Shown in pieces: positions 34,047-44,218 of a stretch of DNA of 58,685 nt (position 1 is the first letter of the stretch; every line of letters begins with the position of its first letter). The DNA lies in contig JAPLJC010000088.1 of assembly GCA_026388765.1 (NCBI GenBank), positions 1 to 58,685 on the forward strand. The letters run 5' to 3'. This DNA comes from Deltaproteobacteria bacterium (GTDB lineage: Bacteria > Desulfobacterota > Desulfobaccia > Desulfobaccales > 0-14-0-80-60-11). The translations under genes and the position numbers were made by a program. A model generated the notes under the pieces. The model saw nothing but the letters and a program-made list of their open reading frames with translations. It was not told the origin of the DNA and searched no databases.

Positions 34047-34457
34047 TTGACCCAGAAATGGCTGCACCTGCCGAAATGGCTGCCCTGGCCCGAGGGCCAA
34101 CGCCTCAGCGCGGTCATCCAGGAGGCCGGCACCGGCGCCGTGTTGATGCTGGTGGAACTGGACCACGAGGCCCTGGAGCGCATCAAGGCCACCGGCCGAC
34201 TACATTATTACGATCCGCAGCGGCGCAAGGTGGTGGCCAAGGGCGAGGCCTCGGGCCATTTCCAGGAGGTGGAGGAGATTCGCCTCAACTGCCGGGGCGA
34301 CCAACTGCTCCTTAAGGTGCGCCCCGCCGGCGGCGCCTGCGAACTGGGTTACCAGTCCTGCTTCTTCCGCCGCCTGGGCCCGGACGGCTGGGAGATCGCC
34401 GACCCCAAGGTCTTCGACCCCGCGGAGGTCTATCCGGAGATCGCCTTTTCGCATTGA
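34047..34457 (+). CDS. HisI-like protein with an altered metal site
   Basis: The 136-residue protein aligns end to end with phosphoribosyl-AMP cyclohydrolase (histidine step 3): VLMLVELDHEALERIKATGRLHYY, KGEASGHFQ, LLLKVRPAGGAC, SCFFR. But the family metal motif D-C-D-x-D reads N-C-R-G-D (about residues 80-84), the A-C-H reads A-C-E, and the S-R-S-R-x3-W segment is DPQRRKVVA. The Cys residues remain while two Asp and one His are lost, so normal activity is doubtful; it may be a re-purposed paralogue. No other his gene is near. The start is TTG at 34047 with a strong GGGGAGG 5 nt away. Confidence 0.75.
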   Translation: MTQKWLHLPKWLPWPEGQRLSAVIQEAGTGAVLMLVELDHEALERIKATGRLHYYDPQRRKVVAKGEASGHFQEVEEIRLNCRGDQLLLKVRPAGGACELGYQSCFFRRLGPDGWEIADPKVFDPAEVYPEIAFSH

Positions 34458-34463
34458 TGCTTG

Positions 34464-34516
34464 GTAGCGCAGGCCTCCGGCCTGTGTAGCAAGGCACAGG
34501 CGAGACGCCTGCGCTA
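34464..34516. repeat. Palindromic repeat, family C variant (GTAGCGCAGGC)
   Basis: Outer arms GTAGCGCAGGC/GCCTGCGCTAC enclose a smaller hairpin. It begins 6 bp after the HisI-like stop. Related in layout to the GTGGCACAGGC units at 29001, 44135 and 51559. Confidence 0.65.
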
Positions 34517-34524
34517 CTAAAAGA

Positions 34525-34560
34525 TAGGGGCGACCCAGCGGGTCGCCCCTACGTTTTTTA
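34525..34560 (+). terminator. Family D palindrome acting as a possible terminator
   Basis: TAGGGGCGACCC - AGCG - GGTCGCCCCTA is followed after two bases by six T, so this copy of the dispersed repeat could terminate transcription of the HisI-like gene. Confidence 0.5.
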
Positions 34561-34654
34561 CATATGGGATTGGGGATGGGGGTTTGGGGGAATTTTTTGT
34601 AAGGGTAAGGGCCCGCGGCCCTTAACCCCTTCCACCAAAACAATTATCCCTTCC

Positions 34655-35557
34655 TTAAATCTTAATCAATCCAGCCGCGGCCTTGGCGGCCATGACGGTG
34701 TTTTTCATCAGCATAGTGATGGTCATGGGGCCGACCCCGCCGGGGACCGGGGTGATGAAGGAGGCCTTGGCGGCACAAGACTCAAAGTGGACGTCGCCCT
34801 TCAAGATGGCCTTGCCGGTCTTCTCGCTGATGCCGACCCGGTTGACGCCGACGTCGATGACACAGCAGCCTTCCTTGATCCAGTCGCCCTGGACGTATTC
34901 AGGCACACCGGCGGCCACGATAAGGATGTCGGCCCGGCGGCAGTGCTCGATGATCTTCTCTTTGGGGGTGCCGGTGTGGACGCAGGTCACGGTGGAGTTG
35001 GCGCCGAGCCGCTTCTGGATCATGATGGCCACCATGGGTTTGCCCACGATGTTGGAGCGGCCTACCACCACCACTTCCTTGCCCTTAGGATCGCCGTAGG
35101 AGCGATTGATGAGCTCCTGGCAGCCCGCCGGGGTGCAGGGCAGAAAAACGTAGTTGCCGATCAGGATGCGGCCCACGTTCACCGGATGGAAGGCGTCCAC
35201 GTCCTTGTCGGGATTGATGGCTAACAGAATCTTGTTGGAGTCGATGTGCTTGGGCACCGGCAACTGGATCAGGATGCCGTGGATCTTGGGGTCCTTGTTG
35301 TATTTGTCGATCAGGGCCAGCAGGGCCGCTTCGGTGATGTCGGCGGGCTGGCTGTCCTGGATGGAATAGAAGCCCAGCTCATGGGAGGTCTTCTGTTTGG
35401 CGGTAACGTAGCTGACGGAAGCGGGGTTCTCGCCCACCAGGATGGTGACCAGGCCGGGAGTAACCTTATGTTTGGCCTTCAGTTCGTCAACTTCCTTCTT
35501 CAACTCCTCGCGGATCTGGGCGGCAACCTCCGCCCCTTTGATCAATTTAGCAGCCAT
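34655..35557 (-). CDS. folD: Bifunctional methylene-tetrahydrofolate dehydrogenase/cyclohydrolase
   Basis: FolD interconverts methylene-, methenyl- and formyl-tetrahydrofolate and supplies one-carbon units. The 300-residue cytosolic protein has the catalytic Y-x3-K (SYVTAKQK, about residues 49-56), GILIQLPVPKHI, the NAD(P) Rossmann motif VVVGRSNIVGKP (about 163-174) and the PVPGGVGPMT signature near the end. Length is normal. Good spacing to an AGGAGG-like site before the ATG. Confidence 0.96.
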   Translation of the reverse strand: MAAKLIKGAEVAAQIREELKKEVDELKAKHKVTPGLVTILVGENPASVSYVTAKQKTSHELGFYSIQDSQPADITEAALLALIDKYNKDPKIHGILIQLPVPKHIDSNKILLAINPDKDVDAFHPVNVGRILIGNYVFLPCTPAGCQELINRSYGDPKGKEVVVVGRSNIVGKPMVAIMIQKRLGANSTVTCVHTGTPKEKIIEHCRRADILIVAAGVPEYVQGDWIKEGCCVIDVGVNRVGISEKTGKAILKGDVHFESCAAKASFITPVPGGVGPMTITMLMKNTVMAAKAAAGLIKI

Positions 35558-36079
35558 GTACCTGGCCTCCTCACTTGTGATTTATTTCATTAATATCATC
35601 AATTTTTCATCAGCGTCAATCAAAAAATCCATTCCCGGGGTCAGCCGGGGAGCAAGGATTAGATGGGTAGACGGTACCGAGGTGAGGGTGAGGCATGAAC
35701 TGTAATGGTCAAGAATTGACCAGGCAACCTCCCCATCAAGGCACAATATCATCAGACAAAAAAGGATTCTGGCCCCCCCCCACACAAAAGGTCAATTTCG
35801 CTATTCAGATCATATCCGGATTTTTCGCTTATCTGAGGATAATTGTCTACTGTGGCAAGTTATCTTACTTTCCAAGGGTTCCCTTCTCATCCAAAATGCC
35901 CCTATCAAGCTGGCAGGGAATTTAAACAAGAAAAGTAGGTAACCACCCTGCAATTTAAATTGTCCTTAGATCCCAAAGGGCCTAAGATGTTACCGAGCGT
36001 CGGCCTGCTCAGCGGCGCAAGAGACAACCAGCGTCCTGGGTCTGCCTTGTTTTCTTGGCTTACATCGGAATGAAAAACC
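35558..36079. other. Long intergenic region between folD and the porin gene
   Basis: No convincing gene. It holds the folD leader, an operator-like perfect palindrome TGGTCAA-GAA-TTGACCA (35706-35722), a run of nine C near 35771, and the candidate promoter at 35960. The composition is more AT-rich than the coding surroundings. Confidence 0.5.
35960..35988 (+). promoter_or_regulatory. Candidate promoter of the 36-40 kb envelope locus
   Basis: TTGTCC, a 17-nt spacer and TAAGAT lie about 90 bp before the porin-like gene. Each box matches 4 of 6 consensus bases. Confidence 0.35.
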
Positions 36080-37030
36080 ATGAATCAAGCCGAATCGCCC
36101 CGGCATCCCCGGGTAGCGAGCCTCATACTGGGCATAATGCTGACACTCATCGGATTCCAACCCCGAGTCTGGGCTGCTGAGTCCGCCACCGGGGTGTATC
36201 TGCTGGGTTATCAAAGTACCATGTCCGGCTATCTGCCCGGCCCAGGCTTTTATTTGCGGGATGATTTCTATGTCTATCAGGGAAACGCCAAAAACGTGCC
36301 CTTTTCCCGGCGAATCGAGGTGGATGTGCGCAGTCGCTTCATCACCGATCTGGTAGCAGCCACCTATGTGACACCTCTGGAAATTCTCGGGGCCCACTAC
36401 GCCGCGGGGATCATCTGGTCATCGGTGGCCAATGACTTTTTGAAAGGGCGCCTGCACCCGGTACTCCGCACCGGGGAAGGGAACTATACCGGGGTGTCGG
36501 ACCTGACGGTTACTCCCGTTAATCTCGGCTGGCATCTGGGACAGTTTCATATCATGGCCATGGGAAATTTCTATGCCCCAGTGGGGTCGTATGATCCCAA
36601 TCGCCGGCTGAACACCGGCCTGAACCGCTGGGCCCTGGAGCCCAATCTGGCGGTCACCTGGCTCCAGCCCAAATATGGGCAGGAATTCTCCATTTCCATG
36701 GGCTATACGGTGAACTTCGAAAATCCCGCCACGCAGTATAGAACCGGCAACGAATTCCATCTGGAGTACTTCCTGGGCCAGCACCTGCCCAAGGGCTTCG
36801 CCGTGGGTCTGGCGGGCTACGTCTATAACCAGATGACCGCGGACACTGGTCCCGGCGCCACCCGGGGCGCTTTCCACGGCCAGGCCATCGCCCTGGGACC
36901 ATGCCTCACCTTCAATGGCAAGATCGCCGGTCATGACATCGGCCTGAATGCCAGATATTACAACGAAGTAAAGCTAGTTAACCGTTTCAATGGGCAGACC
37001 TTTTTTTTAACCTTGAGCCTCGGAATTTGA
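36080..37030 (+). CDS. Outer-membrane beta-barrel protein (SphA/phenol MetA-pathway type)
   Basis: The 316-residue protein has a signal peptide (hydrophobic ASLILGIMLTLIGFQ, cleavage after VWA-AE near residue 33) and then alternating beta strands, ending FFLTLSLGI, typical of a barrel. It resembles the SphA/MetA-pathway family (PF13557-like) thought to take up hydrophobic or aromatic compounds. It is followed after 52 bp by a sulfatase gene, which suggests uptake of a sulfated substrate or its product. Substrate unknown. Confidence 0.75.
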   Translation: MNQAESPRHPRVASLILGIMLTLIGFQPRVWAAESATGVYLLGYQSTMSGYLPGPGFYLRDDFYVYQGNAKNVPFSRRIEVDVRSRFITDLVAATYVTPLEILGAHYAAGIIWSSVANDFLKGRLHPVLRTGEGNYTGVSDLTVTPVNLGWHLGQFHIMAMGNFYAPVGSYDPNRRLNTGLNRWALEPNLAVTWLQPKYGQEFSISMGYTVNFENPATQYRTGNEFHLEYFLGQHLPKGFAVGLAGYVYNQMTADTGPGATRGAFHGQAIALGPCLTFNGKIAGHDIGLNARYYNEVKLVNRFNGQTFFLTLSLGI

Positions 37031-37082
37031 ATATTTGCTGGAAGACCTGCAAGACCAGTGGACCTAACCGAAAGGAGGACAC

Positions 37083-38588
37083 ATGGAACAAAAGGCACAC
37101 AGCAAGGCTATGAAGTGGGCGGCGGTAGGCAGCGTCCTGGCCGCGGCTACCATCCTGTGCGCCGCTCTGGGGCCGGGGCCGAGCAAGGCGGAGGAGGCGC
37201 CCAAGGCCAACAAGAAACCCAACATCGTCTTCATGTTCATGGACAACATCGGCTACGGCGAGCTGGGTTGTTACGGCGGCGGTATCTTGCGCGGCGCGCC
37301 GACACCGCGCATCGACAAGCTCGCCAGCGAAGGCATGCGCCTGCTCAACTTCAACGTCGAGGCGCAGTGCACGCCTTGCCGGTCGGCATTCATGACGGGC
37401 CGCTTCTCCATCCGGTCGGGCACGTACGAAGTCCCGATCGGGGGCGTCCCGGACGGGCTCACGCTGTGGGAGGTCACCATTGCGAAGTTGTTGTCGGCGC
37501 AGGGCTACGCCACCGGCATGTGGGGCAAGTGGCATCTCGGCAGCGCCGAAGAGCGGTTCCCCACCCATCAGGGTTTCGATGAGTGGTACGGCATCCCGCG
37601 CACCTACGACGAGGCGATGTGGCCGTCGTTGAATGAGACGAATAGCATGTGGCCCTCGATTGGCAACAAGCAGGGTTGGAATGCGAAGATCGTCCCGCCC
37701 CAATACATTTACGAAGCGCGGAGAGGCGAGAAGGCCAAGAAGGTCGCAGTACTGGACGTGGAACAGCGGCGGAACATGGAAAAGGAGATCACGACCCGCG
37801 CCGTGGAGTTCATCAAGCGCAATGCGAGTGCGGGCAAGCCGTTCTTTGCCTACGTTCCGTTTTCGTTGGTTCACTTCCCGACCCTGCCAAATCCGGAGTT
37901 TGCCGGCAAAACCGGCAACGGCGATTGGGCCGATTGCCTGGCCGAGATGGACTACCGGACCGGACAAATCCTCGATGCCATCAAGGAAGCCGGCATTGAA
38001 GACAACACGCTGGTCATCTTCACGAGCGACAATGGCCCGGAGGCGACCCACCCTTGGGAGGGCGACAGCGGACCGTGGCGGGGCACGTATTTCACGGCGA
38101 TGGAGGGCTCGCTACGCGCACCGTTCATTATCCGCTGGCCGGGCAAAGTGCCGGCGGGCAGCGTCAACAACGAGATTGTTCACATCGTGGACCTCTTCAC
38201 GACCCTCGCCCGCGTGGGCGGAGCAAAGATCCCGAAGGATCGCCCGATTGATGGCGTGGACCAGTTGGATTTCTTCTTGGGCAAGCAGGAGACCTCCAAC
38301 CGTGAAGGATTCCCCGCCTTCGTGGCCGACCGGTTGTCGGCCGTCAAGTGGCGCAACTGGAAGGCGCACCTGATCTGGCAGGAGAACATGTACGACCCGC
38401 CGCAGAGACTTCCCTTGCCGAAGCTCTTCAACCTCCTGACCGATCTGAAGGAGGAGCGCGACGTGGGCGCCCAGAACTCCTGGGTCTCCTACCCGATGAC
38501 GAGGATAATCGGTGAGTTCGAGGCCAGCCTGAAGAAATACCCGCCGATCAAGATCGGCACGCCGGACCCGTATGTTCCCCCGAAATAG
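37083..38588 (+). CDS. Secreted arylsulfatase-type sulfatase
   Basis: The 501-residue protein has an N-terminal membrane/signal segment (about 10-30) and a sulfatase domain: FMDNIGYGELGCYG (metal site, Asp54), CTPCR (Cys96-x-P-x-R, the formylglycine site), WGKWHLG and SDNGPE. The Cys form needs a formylglycine-generating enzyme, not seen in this window. The usual D-D at the metal site is M-D-N, a variant I have seen in a subgroup that also has NVEAQCTP. Codon use is unlike the neighbours (more ACG, TCG, GCG, AAG), so it was probably acquired. AAGGAGG precedes the ATG. Confidence 0.9.
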   Translation: MEQKAHSKAMKWAAVGSVLAAATILCAALGPGPSKAEEAPKANKKPNIVFMFMDNIGYGELGCYGGGILRGAPTPRIDKLASEGMRLLNFNVEAQCTPCRSAFMTGRFSIRSGTYEVPIGGVPDGLTLWEVTIAKLLSAQGYATGMWGKWHLGSAEERFPTHQGFDEWYGIPRTYDEAMWPSLNETNSMWPSIGNKQGWNAKIVPPQYIYEARRGEKAKKVAVLDVEQRRNMEKEITTRAVEFIKRNASAGKPFFAYVPFSLVHFPTLPNPEFAGKTGNGDWADCLAEMDYRTGQILDAIKEAGIEDNTLVIFTSDNGPEATHPWEGDSGPWRGTYFTAMEGSLRAPFIIRWPGKVPAGSVNNEIVHIVDLFTTLARVGGAKIPKDRPIDGVDQLDFFLGKQETSNREGFPAFVADRLSAVKWRNWKAHLIWQENMYDPPQRLPLPKLFNLLTDLKEERDVGAQNSWVSYPMTRIIGEFEASLKKYPPIKIGTPDPYVPPK

Positions 38589-38919
38589 GCAAACCGGGGG
38601 TCTGTCGCCGTATTACGCCGAGGACATTGTCACTATACCTTTTGTCCTGCAAATTGCCCAGGAGAGCGTGTCCCTGAAGCGGCAGGCATCCCCGCTCTTT
38701 TACCGGAACAGCCGGACCCTCGCGGTGACCTGTGGGGTGATATTTCTGATAGCCACCTGGATGAGCCTGGGGAAAACCTATGGCTGGTGGACAGGAGGGC
38801 TGGGCTATCAGGCGGTGTCCTTCGGCTTGATTGGGTTAGGCCTATGGCTCAACCGTTGGGATCCTCAATATGCGCGCAGTAGGGCAACGTCATTTGTTAA
38901 CCCGGATCAGCCGGGATGA
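38572..38919 (+). CDS. Small putative membrane protein
   Basis: A 115-residue frame overlaps the sulfatase end by 17 bp. It has two likely membrane helices (TLAVTCGVIFLIATWMSL, about 49-66, and YQAVSFGLIGLGLWLN, about 79-95). Nothing identifies a family. Overlap with the sulfatase stop and co-orientation suggest translation coupling; no ribosome site of its own is clear. Could be spurious at the N-terminus. Confidence 0.45.
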   Translation: MFPRNRQTGGLSPYYAEDIVTIPFVLQIAQESVSLKRQASPLFYRNSRTLAVTCGVIFLIATWMSLGKTYGWWTGGLGYQAVSFGLIGLGLWLNRWDPQYARSRATSFVNPDQPG

Positions 38920-39012
38920 TTTCGGATTAAATGCGCATAGTATTTCAGGATAAAAAATTTCCGGGGCTCCAGTTTCTTACGCCCTGGAATTTTCGCGTTG
39001 GAGCCTAAATTA

Positions 39013-39858
39013 ATGAAAAACCTTCTCCAAATGGAAATTTCTCGCAGGAAATTTATGACCCTTGCCCTCGGGGCGTCTGTTTGTTGCCTGTGGCCCGCAC
39101 CCTCTTGGGCTGGATCAATGGGGCCGATCTCGGCCGGGGGAGAGAAAAACTACTATCTGGCCCATAGGGAAGATTTGTTGAAGGCGTTTCATGAAACCAA
39201 CAATGGGGCCTGGCAATATCTGGCGGCCAGGGATGGGGAAAAGCTGGCCCACGCGGTTACCCGGGAGGCGGCGAGCCGGTTCTCGTCCTTGCTCCCCCGC
39301 TTGCCCGACGTGGGCGGGGAGCAAAATATCGACACCCCGTATCTCCCCATTGCCGCCTGGTACCTGGCCTACTACCAACCCATGCAGGCCTATGGGAAGA
39401 CTGCGGCGGACGTGGGCCGCATGATTTATGACCTGAATGAAACGGGTTTGACGAGATACCCAAAGGCCCAGGCCCTGACGGAGGGGGCCCGCTGGTTCAC
39501 CCGTTCCAATCTGGAAAATATGCAAAAGTGGGCCGCATGGACCCAGAAGTGGGAATATCCGGCCAATTGGGAGGCTACGTTAATCCAGGGAGACGGCAAG
39601 GACTTTGATTTCGGCTATGACTATCAAGAGTGTGCCGTAGTCAAGTATCTCCAATCCCAGAGGGCTTCGGAACTGGCACCTTATGTCTGTTTGAATGATT
39701 TTCTCAAAAGCCGGGCCTTTGGCACCGGCCTGAGGCGCAGCAAGACCCTGGCCCAGGGCGATGCGGTCTGCAACTTTCGCTATAAGAAAGGCCGGCAGGT
39801 GACCCAGGATTGGGACACCGAGGTTCCCAAATTTTCGGTCCGGGGAAGAACGTCTTAA
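39013..39858 (+). CDS. Tat-exported protein, L-2-amino-thiazoline-4-carboxylate hydrolase-like
   Basis: The 281-residue protein starts with a twin-arginine signal (SRRKFMTLALGASVCC..., cleavage near SWA-GS, about residue 34). The C-terminal half has the pattern of the ATC-hydrolase family (PF14196): DFGYDYQECAVVKYL, PYVCLNDFLKS, LRRSKTLAQGDAVCNFRYKK. In that family the conserved Cys residues are catalytic or structural. Known members are cytosolic, so export is notable. A start ATG at 39013 has GGAG 9 nt upstream. It follows the sulfatase set and may process an imported sulfur compound, which is inference. Confidence 0.7.
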   Translation: MKNLLQMEISRRKFMTLALGASVCCLWPAPSWAGSMGPISAGGEKNYYLAHREDLLKAFHETNNGAWQYLAARDGEKLAHAVTREAASRFSSLLPRLPDVGGEQNIDTPYLPIAAWYLAYYQPMQAYGKTAADVGRMIYDLNETGLTRYPKAQALTEGARWFTRSNLENMQKWAAWTQKWEYPANWEATLIQGDGKDFDFGYDYQECAVVKYLQSQRASELAPYVCLNDFLKSRAFGTGLRRSKTLAQGDAVCNFRYKKGRQVTQDWDTEVPKFSVRGRTS

Positions 39859-40400
39859 TTAAGAAGGGATTTATTAATCGGGTAGATAAGCGGTGTGTGG
39901 AGATAACCCCACAATTTTGCGTTTGTTTGCCATCGAAAAGAATTAAAGGCAAATTTGCCCTATGACGGCCGCGGATGCTGGTGGACATTGGGGCGCCCCC
40001 AAACGACTCGAAGCTATCACTGGTCTCCGAAGACCAAAAAGTTAGAGGCGTCGTTATCTGCTATCTATCAATCCTTATAAAATCCATCAAAGTGGGTTTG
40101 ATATAGATATCATAGCTGTATCCAAGTCCCTGGCGACATTTAAAGTTTTAGTCCCAAGGGTCAGGTCTAATCTGATCTCGGTTTGATGATTGTCAGCTCA
40201 AATCTTGGTCATTACACCAGAATTGTTTTTAAACTTTCTGAAAAACCGGGGGGAAGACCGTGAGCCGGAAAGTGCCACCTCGCCAGCCGCGCCTGGTGCC
40301 CCCCCGTTAATGCGCCAAAACTTGCCTGCCCGTCAGCCCAGACTTTATTTCTTTGGCAAATTAGGATATAATCAAAAATTCATTATATTATCTGAGGTTT
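39859..40400. other. Long intergenic region upstream of lysC
   Basis: No convincing gene on either strand. It contains a small hairpin TGGTCT-CCGA-AGACCA at about 40020, G- and C-runs near 40248 and 40299, and the probable lysC promoter. It is AT-richer than the flanking genes and marks the end of the foreign-looking envelope locus. Confidence 0.5.
40344..40372 (+). promoter_or_regulatory. Candidate promoter of lysC
   Basis: A perfect TATAAT (40367-40372) is preceded after 17 nt by TTTATT, a weak -35 box, about 30 bp before the lysC start. Confidence 0.4.
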
Positions 40401-41642
40401 ATGCGCGTGGCTTTGATCGTCCAAAAATACGGCGGCACTTCGGTGGCCAATCCGGACCGCATCGCCAACGTGGCCAACCGGGTGGTGAAGAGCTGGGAGC
40501 AAGGCCACCGCATGGTGGTGGTCTTGAGCGCCATGGCCGGCGAGACCGACCGCCTCATCAGATTGGCTAAGGAGTTGGCGGAAGACCCCGATCCCCGGGA
40601 ACTGGATGTCCTCTTGGCCACCGGGGAGCAGACCACCGTCTCCCTGTTCAGCATTTTTTTGCGGGCCCAGGGCGTGCCGGCCACTTCGCTGCTCAGCCAC
40701 CAGGCCCGCATCTACACCGACCGGGCCTATGGCCGGGCCCGGATCCTGGGCATCGATACCGACCGGATCAAGGAAGAATTAAAGAAAAACCGCATCGTCA
40801 CCGTGGCCGGCTTCCAGGGGGTGGATGAAGTGGGCAACATCACCACTTTGGGCCGGGGCGGCTCCGACACCACCGCGGTGGCCATGGCCGCGGCCCTGAA
40901 GGCCGACCTGTGCGAAATCTACACCGACGTGGACGGGGTCTACACCACCGATCCCCGCCTTTGCCCCAAGGCCCGGAAGCTGGAGCGCATCTCGTATGAC
41001 GAAATGCTGGAGTTGGCCTCCATGGGGGCCAAGGTCCTGGAGATCCGCTCGGTCGGTTTCGCCAGGCGTTATAGCGTCCCCCTGGTGGTGCGCAGCAGTT
41101 TTTCCGAGGAGCCGGGCACCCTGGTGACCGTGGAGGATGAAGAAATGGAAATTGTGCCGGTATCCGGTGTAGCTCTGAGCAGAAATGACGCCCGGGTCAC
41201 CATCACCCGGGTTCCCGACCGCCCCGGCGTGGCGAGCCACCTGTTCCAGCCGGTGGCCGCGGCCAACATCGTGGTGGATATGATCATCCAGAACACCAGC
41301 AGCGAGGGGCACACTGACCTCACTTTCACCGTGCCCAAGGGCGATCTTAAAAAGACCATGGAGATTGTCAGGCCGGTGGCCGCCGATGTCGGGGCCGAGA
41401 AGGTCTTGAGCGAGGAGAATATCGCCAAGGTCTCCATCGTCGGCGTGGGCATGAAGAACAACGCCGGAGTGGCGGCCAAGATGTTCGAAGCCATGGCCGC
41501 CGAAAACATTAACATCTTGATGATCAGCACCTCAGAAATCAAGATTTCCTGCGTCATCGAGGACAAGTACGGCGAATTGGCGGTGCGGGTCCTCCACGAC
41601 GCCTTCGGTCTGGATCAGCCCCCGCCGCCGAAGAAACGATAA
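40401..41642 (+). CDS. lysC: Aspartate kinase
   Basis: The enzyme phosphorylates aspartate, the entry to lysine, threonine, methionine and diaminopimelate synthesis. The 413-residue protein has the kinase domain (VQKYGGTSVANPDRI at the start; GRGGSDTTAVAMAAAL near residue 152) and two C-terminal ACT domains (about 265-400; VTITRVPDRPGVASHLF and VSIVGVGMKNNAGVAAKMF), the usual feedback-inhibited form. GTG at 40407 is an alternative start: GAGG lies 9 nt before it but only 3 nt before the ATG, and family members usually begin M-A-L-I-V-Q-K. Confidence 0.95.
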   Translation: MRVALIVQKYGGTSVANPDRIANVANRVVKSWEQGHRMVVVLSAMAGETDRLIRLAKELAEDPDPRELDVLLATGEQTTVSLFSIFLRAQGVPATSLLSHQARIYTDRAYGRARILGIDTDRIKEELKKNRIVTVAGFQGVDEVGNITTLGRGGSDTTAVAMAAALKADLCEIYTDVDGVYTTDPRLCPKARKLERISYDEMLELASMGAKVLEIRSVGFARRYSVPLVVRSSFSEEPGTLVTVEDEEMEIVPVSGVALSRNDARVTITRVPDRPGVASHLFQPVAAANIVVDMIIQNTSSEGHTDLTFTVPKGDLKKTMEIVRPVAADVGAEKVLSEENIAKVSIVGVGMKNNAGVAAKMFEAMAAENINILMISTSEIKISCVIEDKYGELAVRVLHDAFGLDQPPPPKKR

Positions 41643-41669
41643 GCATATTTGAGGGAAAGGCCTTATTAA

Positions 41670-41755
41670 AAAGGTTAAAGGGGAAAAGGTTAAAAGGGGA
41701 AAACCCCACATGTTCCCGGGTTTTTTTCCCTTTTCCCCTCTTCTCCTTTTCGCCC
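41670..41755. repeat. Polypurine/polypyrimidine repeat upstream of cimA
   Basis: Two direct copies of GGTTAAA(A)GGGGAAAA (41673-41703) are followed by a pyrimidine arm (41718-41752, CCCTTTTCCCCTCTTCTCC type) that can pair with them. A similar structure follows cimA at 43471. Confidence 0.7.
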
Positions 41756-41811
41756 AAGCTTCATCTGGCTGCTCCCTCAAAAACTTATAACCCCGAATAC
41801 AGAGGTACATC

Positions 41812-43470
<1,659 letters not shown>

Positions 43471-43557
43471 GGGGAAAAGGGGAAAAGGGAAAAAGGCGAA
43501 AAGGGAAAGAGACCTTTTACCATTTCCCCTTTTCACCTCTTGCCCTTTCGCCCCTTA
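43471..43557. repeat. Polypurine/polypyrimidine repeat downstream of cimA
   Basis: A purine arm of GGGGAAAA/GGGAAAA/GCGAAAA units (43471-43512) starts at the base after the cimA stop, and a pyrimidine arm (43515-43556, with TTTCCCCTTTTCACC and CCCTTTCGCCCC) ends at the next ATG. The arms are imperfect complements. It is the only leader of the downstream gene. Confidence 0.7.
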
Positions 43558-43559
43558 TC

Positions 43560-44129
43560 ATGAGATTGCCTTATTTCAGCCGCGCTCAACAGGGTGTCAT
43601 CCTTCTCTTAGGGGCCGCCCTGTTTTTTTTATGGGCCTGGCGGGCTAATTTTTTCCTGGCCCCCTCCCCTCCCCCGCCCCGGAACCTGACCCTGGTATTC
43701 GTGGAAGTAAACGGCGCAGGCGCCCATCCCGGGGTCTATACCTTTGAGCACGCCCCCACGCTGGCGGAGGTCTGGCGCCAGAGCGACGGGGCCGGGACGG
43801 CGCCGGCCTGCCCGGATAAAGTAGCCTCGGGCAGCCGGGTAGAGATCGGGGAGGATGGCCATTATCAGTTGGCCCGCATGCACGGCGCCGAACTGCTCAC
43901 CCTCGGCCTGGCCATCGATCTGAATACCGCCACCGCCGCCGACCTGGACGCCCTGCCCGGCGTCGGCCCGGCCCTGGCCCAGGGCATTATCGACTACCGG
44001 CGGGAACATGGCCTTTTTAAGAAAATTGACGATTTGGAAAAGGTCTCGGGAATCGGCTCGAAGAAGTTGGAGAAGATTAAACCTTATTTGGTTATTTCAG
44101 AGACTGAGGGAACCACTGAGGCTCGCTGA
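43560..44129 (+). CDS. ComEA-like helix-hairpin-helix protein
   Basis: The 189-residue protein has one N-terminal membrane segment (about 12-28), a beta-rich SLBB-like region (about 42-105; PGVYTFEHAPTLAEVW) and a C-terminal double helix-hairpin-helix DNA-binding domain (about 118-178; IDLNTATAADLDALPGVGPALAQGII and FKKIDDLEKVSGIGSKKLEKI). This order matches ComEA, the periplasmic DNA-uptake receptor, though small HhH proteins with other roles exist. No com genes are next to it. It lacks a normal leader because a repeat runs up to its ATG. Confidence 0.8.
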   Translation: MRLPYFSRAQQGVILLLGAALFFLWAWRANFFLAPSPPPPRNLTLVFVEVNGAGAHPGVYTFEHAPTLAEVWRQSDGAGTAPACPDKVASGSRVEIGEDGHYQLARMHGAELLTLGLAIDLNTATAADLDALPGVGPALAQGIIDYRREHGLFKKIDDLEKVSGIGSKKLEKIKPYLVISETEGTTEAR

Positions 44130-44134
44130 TGATA

Positions 44135-44185
44135 GTGGCACAGGCTTCCAGCCTGTGTCTAGCACAGGCCAGAGGCCTGTGCCAC
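44135..44185. repeat. Palindromic repeat, family C (GTGGCACAGGC type)
   Basis: Outer arms GTGGCACAGGC/GCCTGTGCCAC enclose a second hairpin. It begins 5 bp after the ComEA-like gene stop. The left half is identical over 22 bp with the unit at 29001 (GTGGCACAGGCTTCCAGCCT and two further bases). Confidence 0.75.
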
Positions 44186-44218
44186 TTTTAGCTGCGGACA
44201 TCGGCGACTAAATTCATC

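Noticed and set aside
36987..38051. 354-residue open frame opposite the sulfatase
   Set aside because: Antisense to an intact sulfatase with a formylglycine motif; Arg/Ala-rich translation without domains.
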